64,000 bases of DNA from Thiothrix sp. (GTDB lineage: Bacteria; Pseudomonadota; Gammaproteobacteria; Thiotrichales; Thiotrichaceae): contig SSFA01000017.1 in the NCBI GenBank assembly GCA_008015155.1, positions 186,001-250,000 on the forward strand. The letters run 5' to 3'. This document shows positions 58,781 through 64,000 of this stretch, piece by piece. Within the stretch, counting starts at the first letter, position 1, and every line of letters begins with the position of its first letter. The position numbers and the translations under genes were made by a program. The notes beneath the pieces are model-generated. The model saw only the letters and a list, made by a program, of their open reading frames with translations. It was not told where the DNA came from and searched no databases.

Positions 58781-60082
58781 ATGTTTAAGTCTTTTTTCCC
58801 AAGCCCCAAATTATTTTTTTGGAGCTTTGCCCTGTGGTCATTGATTTGCGTACTCACTTGGTTTTTCTTTGGTGAAGCCCTAGGTCAATATTTAAGTTTT
58901 GGTGGGCTATTTGGTTACGATTATATCTTACCTCCACCCGCTGTTGAGGGTGCTACTGCTGCTGAGCCAGCAGTCAACCCAGGAGCTGAGTTTTGGTTCT
59001 ACCAATATATGTTTTATTGCTATGCACTGTTTATTGGCGTTTGGATGTATTTCTCGCCCCATAAATGGGCACGTTGGTCAGTTCTAGGTACCGCTCTCAT
59101 TGTATTTGTGACTTGGTTTCAAGTGCATTTGGACGTCATGATCAACGATTGGTTTGGCCGCTTTTATGATTCGATTCAACTCGCTTTAGCTAAGCCGAAT
59201 AGTATTACTGCTGAAGATTATTATGGGCAGCTACTGACGTTTGGGCAGATTGCTCTGATCGCAGTGACTTTAGCAGTGTTTACCCGCTTTTTTGTGAGTC
59301 ATTGGATTTTCCGCTGGCGTACCGCTATGAATGACTATTACACCGGTTTATGGAAACGTGTTCGGCATATTGAGGGCGCTTCGCAACGGGTGCAGGAAGA
59401 TACCATGCGATTTTCCAGTATTATGGAGAGTTTAGGTGTCAGCTTGATTGATTCGGTAATGACCTTAATTGCCTTCTTACCGATTTTGTGGGCTTTATCA
59501 GTGCATGTGAAGGCTTTACCCGTAGTAGGTGAAATTGCTCATGCTTTGGTCTGGGTAGCGCTCATTTGGTCAGTGTTTGGAACTGGGCTACTGGCTTTAG
59601 TGGGTATTCGTTTGCCTGGTTTAGAGTTTAAAAACCAACGGGTTGAAGCCGCTTATCGTAAGGAGCTAGTCTACGGTGAAGATAATAGCGAGCGTGCTAG
59701 CCCACCAGTGCTAAAAGATTTGTTCAATGATGTGCGTAGAAATTATTTTCGTTTATATTTCAATTATTTATATTTTAATGTGGCACGCTACAGCTATTTA
59801 CAAGTAGGTGTTTTGGTACCTTATATTGCGCTAGGCCCCACTATTATCGCGGGTGGTTTTACCTTGGGTGTGATGCAGCAGATTTTGCGTGCCTTTGGAC
59901 GGGTTCAAGACTCTTTCCAATATTTAGTCAATTCTTGGACGACGATTGTTGAATTATTGTCTATCTATAAGCGCCTGAAAGCTTTCGAGCTAGCCATCGC
60001 TAATGAACCACTACCTAGCATAGAGCAAACTCCCACTCGGCCTGTCACAGACTCCGATTCAGAAGCTCCTTTAGGTCATTGA
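58781..60082 (+). CDS. sbmA: SbmA/BacA-like peptide transporter
   Basis: [25 protein letters not shown]..., [41 protein letters not shown]. Confidence 0.9.
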   Translation: MFKSFFPSPKLFFWSFALWSLICVLTWFFFGEALGQYLSFGGLFGYDYILPPPAVEGATAAEPAVNPGAEFWFYQYMFYCYALFIGVWMYFSPHKWARWSVLGTALIVFVTWFQVHLDVMINDWFGRFYDSIQLALAKPNSITAEDYYGQLLTFGQIALIAVTLAVFTRFFVSHWIFRWRTAMNDYYTGLWKRVRHIEGASQRVQEDTMRFSSIMESLGVSLIDSVMTLIAFLPILWALSVHVKALPVVGEIAHALVWVALIWSVFGTGLLALVGIRLPGLEFKNQRVEAAYRKELVYGEDNSERASPPVLKDLFNDVRRNYFRLYFNYLYFNVARYSYLQVGVLVPYIALGPTIIAGGFTLGVMQQILRAFGRVQDSFQYLVNSWTTIVELLSIYKRLKAFELAIANEPLPSIEQTPTRPVTDSDSEAPLGH

Positions 60083-60412
60083 GCCTAATGCAGCTATTGT
60101 TTGGCTAGGCTAAGCAATAGCTGCAAAAAAGTATCATACTTCCCGATTCTTGTAGCTGCCAAGCTCCTAGCTCTGAGCTAAGTTAGTTTGAGTCTGCTCG
60201 TCGTTTTGGCAAAAAAATGAGGTAAACAAGAAAAGTAATTTTGTAAAGTATCCAGTTTGGTAATTTACAGACTGTATACTTATATTTCTGATGGGGTAGT
60301 CTTTTAGTCATTCCTTCTATATAGTTCCGCTGCAGTACACAAACCCCTAAACAGGGTGCGTGTTGAGCGATAATTAAGCAGTGCAAAGCTGGAAAGTTGT
60401 CAGGAGTCAGCC

Positions 60413-60769
60413 ATGTTGCAGGCCTATTTGCCAGTATTTATTTTCCTTGCGGTCGGCATTGGCCTTGCCGTCGTACTTTTGTCGCTAGGCTTATTAGTGG
60501 GGCCGCGGCGTCCTGATCCAGCGAAAGATTCTCCCTTTGAATGCGGTTTTGAAGCATTCGAAGATGCGCGTATTCGTTTTGATATTCGTTATTATTTAGT
60601 TGCTATTCTATTTATCATCTTCGACCTTGAGATTGCCTATTTGTTTTCTTGGGCTATTGTGCTCGATAAAATAGGTAGCACTGGATTAATCGCCATGTGT
60701 GTCTTCCTTGGAATTCTAGGGATTGGCTTTATCTACGAGTGGAAAAAGGGGGCAATGGAGTGGGAATAG
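60413..60769 (+). CDS. nuoA: NADH-quinone oxidoreductase subunit A
   Basis: [41 protein letters not shown]. Confidence 0.97.
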   Translation: MLQAYLPVFIFLAVGIGLAVVLLSLGLLVGPRRPDPAKDSPFECGFEAFEDARIRFDIRYYLVAILFIIFDLEIAYLFSWAIVLDKIGSTGLIAMCVFLGILGIGFIYEWKKGAMEWE

Positions 60770-61245
60770 AAGGTGTCCTTGATAAGGGATTTGTAACCAC
60801 GACAGCCGACAAATTAATTAATTGGGCGCGTACAGGCTCAATGTGGCCGGTTACCTTTGGTTTAGCCTGTTGCGCAGTAGAAATGATGCAAGCCGGTGGA
60901 GATCGTTATGATCTTGACCGCTTTGGTATTATTTTCCGTCCAAGTCCTCGTCAATCGGATGTGATGATTGTCGCCGGTACTCTCACTAATAAAATGGCTC
61001 CTGCTTTGCGTAAAGTGTATGACCAAATGGCAGAGCCGCGTTGGGTGATTTCGATGGGTTCCTGTGCGAATGGCGGTGGCTATTATCATGATTCCTATGC
61101 AGTAATGCGTGGTTGCGATCGAGTGGTTCCTGTCGATATTTATGTGCCAGGGTGTCCTCCAACCGCAGAAGCTTTGATTTACGGTATTTTGCAGTTGCAG
61201 AATAAAATCCGCCGCACTAGTACGATTGCACGGCAACTATCATGA
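60760..61245 (+). CDS. nuoB: NADH-quinone oxidoreductase subunit B
   Basis: [48 protein letters not shown] 60760 preferred to track start 60697. Confidence 0.96.
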   Translation: MGIEGVLDKGFVTTTADKLINWARTGSMWPVTFGLACCAVEMMQAGGDRYDLDRFGIIFRPSPRQSDVMIVAGTLTNKMAPALRKVYDQMAEPRWVISMGSCANGGGYYHDSYAVMRGCDRVVPVDIYVPGCPPTAEALIYGILQLQNKIRRTSTIARQLS

Positions 61246-61964
61246 GTTCTAAGATCGAAGAGCTACAAACTTACTTAAATACGCATCTCGAAGGAAAATT
61301 CACCTCGAGTGTTTTAGCGTTGGGCGAGCTGACTTTAGAAATTCCAGCGCGTAGCTGGTTGGATGTTTGTAATTTCCTACGTCATGACGAGCAAACTCAG
61401 TTTGAGCAATTGTCGGATCTATGCGGGGTTGATTATATTGCTTATGGCAAAGCGGAATGGGATACCCATGCTAGCTCTACCGGCTTTAGCCGTGCCGTAC
61501 AAGCACCAAGTGTGGATCCTTTTGATTTTGATCAGGCTAAGATCAAAGATGAACCTAGTGAAGCTGTAGCGGGAAAGCGTTTTGCTGTCGTGGTACATCT
61601 CTTATCGATTAAACGCAATAGGCGGATTCGCTTGCGCACCTTCTGTGAGGATAATGCCTATCCTGTAGTGCCGTCGGTGGTGCGCATTTGGAATTCTGCC
61701 AACTGGTACGAGCGTGAAGCGTTTGACTTATTTGGGATTATGTTCAACCATCATCCTGATTTGCGCCGTATTTTGACCGACTATGGCTTTATCGGTCACC
61801 CCTTGCGCAAAGATTTTCCCTTAGCTGGACAAGTTGAAATGCGTTATGACCCGCTCCAGAAACGGGTGATTTATGAGCCAGTTTCCATCGTGACTCAGCC
61901 CGGTGTACCACGTGTTATTCGCCAAGATCAGCCTTCTATTGCTTCGCAGGAGCGCGATAACTAA
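61242..61964 (+). CDS. nuoC: NADH-quinone oxidoreductase subunit C
   Basis: [11 protein letters not shown]...[40 protein letters not shown]. Confidence 0.96.
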   Translation: MSSKIEELQTYLNTHLEGKFTSSVLALGELTLEIPARSWLDVCNFLRHDEQTQFEQLSDLCGVDYIAYGKAEWDTHASSTGFSRAVQAPSVDPFDFDQAKIKDEPSEAVAGKRFAVVVHLLSIKRNRRIRLRTFCEDNAYPVVPSVVRIWNSANWYEREAFDLFGIMFNHHPDLRRILTDYGFIGHPLRKDFPLAGQVEMRYDPLQKRVIYEPVSIVTQPGVPRVIRQDQPSIASQERDN

Positions 61965-63217
61965 TGCCAGAAATTCGTAACTTTACACTGAACTTTGGTC
62001 CAGCTCATCCAGCTGCGCATGGTGTATTGCGTCTGGTCTTAGAGATGGATGGCGAGATGATCGTGCGAGCCGATCCTCATATTGGTCTCTTGCATCGTGG
62101 CACGGAAAAACTGGTTGAAAGCAAACCCTATAATCAAAGCATTGGTTATATGGATCGCTTAGACTATGTTTCCATGATGTGCAATGAGCACGGTTATGTT
62201 CTTGCGATTGAAAAGCTGCTAGGGATTGAAGTACCGATTCGTGCGCAATATATCCGCACAATGTTCGATGAAATCACGCGTATTCTCAATCATTTACTTT
62301 GGATTGCAGGCCACAGTCTCGATGTGGGTGCGATGACCATGTTCCTTTACGCTTTCCGTGAACGTGAAGACTTGATGGATGCCTACGAGGCGGTATCAGG
62401 AGCACGTTTACACGCAACCTACTATCGTCCCGGTGGGGTGAATCGTGATTTGCCCGATAGTATGCCGCAGTATGAAAAAACACGCTGGCGTGATGAGGCA
62501 GAGGTCAAACGGCAAAATGCGAATCGCCAAGGTAGCTTGCTTGATTTCCTAGAGGATTTCACGAATCGCTTTCCAGGAAAAGTCGATGAATATGAAACGC
62601 TACTGACTGATAACCGGATTTGGAAACAGCGCTTAGTTGGTGTCGGGGTGGTTTCTCCAGAGCGGGCTTTGCAAATGGGTTTCACAGGCCCTATGCTGCG
62701 CGGGTCAGGTTTTGCCTGGGATTTGCGTAAGAAACAACCTTATGCAGCTTATTCACAAATCGATTTTGACATTCCTGTCGGTACTAATGGCGATTCGTAT
62801 GATCGCTATTTAGTACGGATTGAGGAGATGCGCCAATCCAATCGAATTATTAAGCAATGTATTGATTGGTTGCGCCATCATCAAGGGCCAGTGCGCTCAG
62901 ATAATCATAAAGTCACTCCTCCTAAGCGTGCGGATATGAAGCATGATATGGAAGCACTCATTCATCATTTTAAACTCATGACTGAAGGCTATTGTTTGCC
63001 GGAAGGTGAGGCTTATGCAGCGATTGAGCATCCTAAGGGTGAATTTGCTTGCTATTTAATTTCAGATGGTGCGAATAAGCCCTATCGCTTAAAGATCCGT
63101 GCACCCGGTTTTGCGCATTTGTCCGGAATGAATGAAATGGCGCGTGGACATATGTTGTCGGATGTTGTGGCGATTATTGGTTCCCAAGATATCGTGTTCG
63201 GGGAGGTAGACCGTTAA
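61964..63217 (+). CDS. nuoD: NADH-quinone oxidoreductase subunit D
   Basis: [21 protein letters not shown]...[12 protein letters not shown]. Confidence 0.98.
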   Translation: MPEIRNFTLNFGPAHPAAHGVLRLVLEMDGEMIVRADPHIGLLHRGTEKLVESKPYNQSIGYMDRLDYVSMMCNEHGYVLAIEKLLGIEVPIRAQYIRTMFDEITRILNHLLWIAGHSLDVGAMTMFLYAFREREDLMDAYEAVSGARLHATYYRPGGVNRDLPDSMPQYEKTRWRDEAEVKRQNANRQGSLLDFLEDFTNRFPGKVDEYETLLTDNRIWKQRLVGVGVVSPERALQMGFTGPMLRGSGFAWDLRKKQPYAAYSQIDFDIPVGTNGDSYDRYLVRIEEMRQSNRIIKQCIDWLRHHQGPVRSDNHKVTPPKRADMKHDMEALIHHFKLMTEGYCLPEGEAYAAIEHPKGEFACYLISDGANKPYRLKIRAPGFAHLSGMNEMARGHMLSDVVAIIGSQDIVFGEVDR

Positions 63218-63729
63218 TGACGGTTACAGATACTTCAGATAAAGCAGTGCTTTTATCTGCTCATGAACGAGCTGAAATTGATGCTTGGTTAGCGCGTTAT
63301 CCTGCTGATCAGCGTCAATCAGCACTATTAGGCGCTTTACGTGCAGTCATGCATGAAGATCATTATTTGTCCGTCCCGAAAATGGATGCGGTGGCTGCTT
63401 ATTTAGGTTTGCCACCCATAGCAGTGTATGAAGTGGCTAGTTTCTATTCTATGTATGAAACTGATGAACGGGCAGCAGCACGTCATAGCATTTCAGTCTG
63501 CACGAATATCTCCTGCATGTTGAACGGAGCGGATGAGATTGTGGCTCACATCGAGAACAAGCTTGGTATCCGCTTAGGTGAGTCCACGCCCGACCGCAAA
63601 TTTTATCTCAAACGTGAGGAAGAGTGTTTAGCTGCTTGCTGTGGTGCTCCCATGATGCAAGTCAATCACGTTTATTACACGGAGCTAAGCCCTGAAAAAG
63701 TGGATAGCATCCTTGATGGATTGGAGTAA
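63217..63729 (+). CDS. nuoE: NADH-quinone oxidoreductase subunit E
   Basis: [10 protein letters not shown]...[16 protein letters not shown]...[23 protein letters not shown]. Confidence 0.96.
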   Translation: MTVTDTSDKAVLLSAHERAEIDAWLARYPADQRQSALLGALRAVMHEDHYLSVPKMDAVAAYLGLPPIAVYEVASFYSMYETDERAAARHSISVCTNISCMLNGADEIVAHIENKLGIRLGESTPDRKFYLKREEECLAACCGAPMMQVNHVYYTELSPEKVDSILDGLE

Positions 63730-63731
63730 GT

Positions 63732-64000
63732 ATGGCCAATCAAGTTTGTTTTAATACGCGTCAGTTTGGTGATCAATCCCATACTTACGAAAACTATCTA
63801 AAAATTGGTGGCTACGAGGCTTGGAAAAAAATTCTTTCCAACCAAACACCACAAACTGAAGTCATTGATGAGCTAAAAAAATCTGGTTTACGGGGGCGTG
63901 GTGGTGCAGGATTCCCCACTGGAATGAAGTGGAGCTTCATGCCACGCACGATGCCAGGACAAAAGTATTTAGTGTGTAATGGCGATGAGTCTGAGCCGGG
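63732..64000 (+). CDS. nuoF: NADH-quinone oxidoreductase subunit F, 3' end cut by window
   Basis: [35 protein letters not shown]...[21 protein letters not shown]; not in the ORF track because truncated. Confidence 0.95.
   Translation, partial: MANQVCFNTRQFGDQSHTYENYLKIGGYEAWKKILSNQTPQTEVIDELKKSGLRGRGGAGFPTGMKWSFMPRTMPGQKYLVCNGDESEP

Noticed and set aside
60090-60124. GCAGCTATTG...CAATAGCTGC hairpin as terminator after sbmA-like gene
   Set aside because: Perfect 10-bp stem but followed by A6 rather than T-run on the coding strand; terminator function unsupported.
61363-62685. Small overlapping ORFs inside nuoC/nuoD
   Set aside because: Shadow ORFs of highly conserved Complex I genes.

Overview
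The window looks like a chromosomal segment of a gammaproteobacterium, probably Thiothrix/Thiotrichales-like; this is inferred from gene content only. It starts in a PQQ-catabolism-associated ABC/beta-propeller cluster and ends in the nuoABCDEF Complex I operon. In between are mostly small accessory operons: three radical-SAM loci, an RNA-repair cassette, YnjBCDF-like transport genes, a polyamine/APC permease group, purine salvage, ispG, tRNA-Phe(GAA), hemL, rsmE and SbmA/BacA. The best candidate for an undescribed system is a tightly coupled four-gene unit at 13.0-15.8 kb: two small membrane proteins, a divergent Lgt-like protein and a Tes/MJ0619-like multi-cluster radical SAM enzyme, suggestive of lipid modification. 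Its 3' end appears to have been displaced by an insertion carrying a DUF4143 ATPase, because a perfect 19-bp direct repeat lies 1,585 bp apart with a second in-frame C-terminal fragment. Other notable items: a collagen-like Gly-X-Y protein, a papain-like protease with acidic duplicated C-terminal modules, an NTAQ1-like amidase, a frameshifted TVP38-flavoprotein fusion, candidate operator palindromes for three regulators, and decayed IS5 and toxin-antitoxin relics. All calls are by eye from the sequence and the supplied ORFs; no database search was run.
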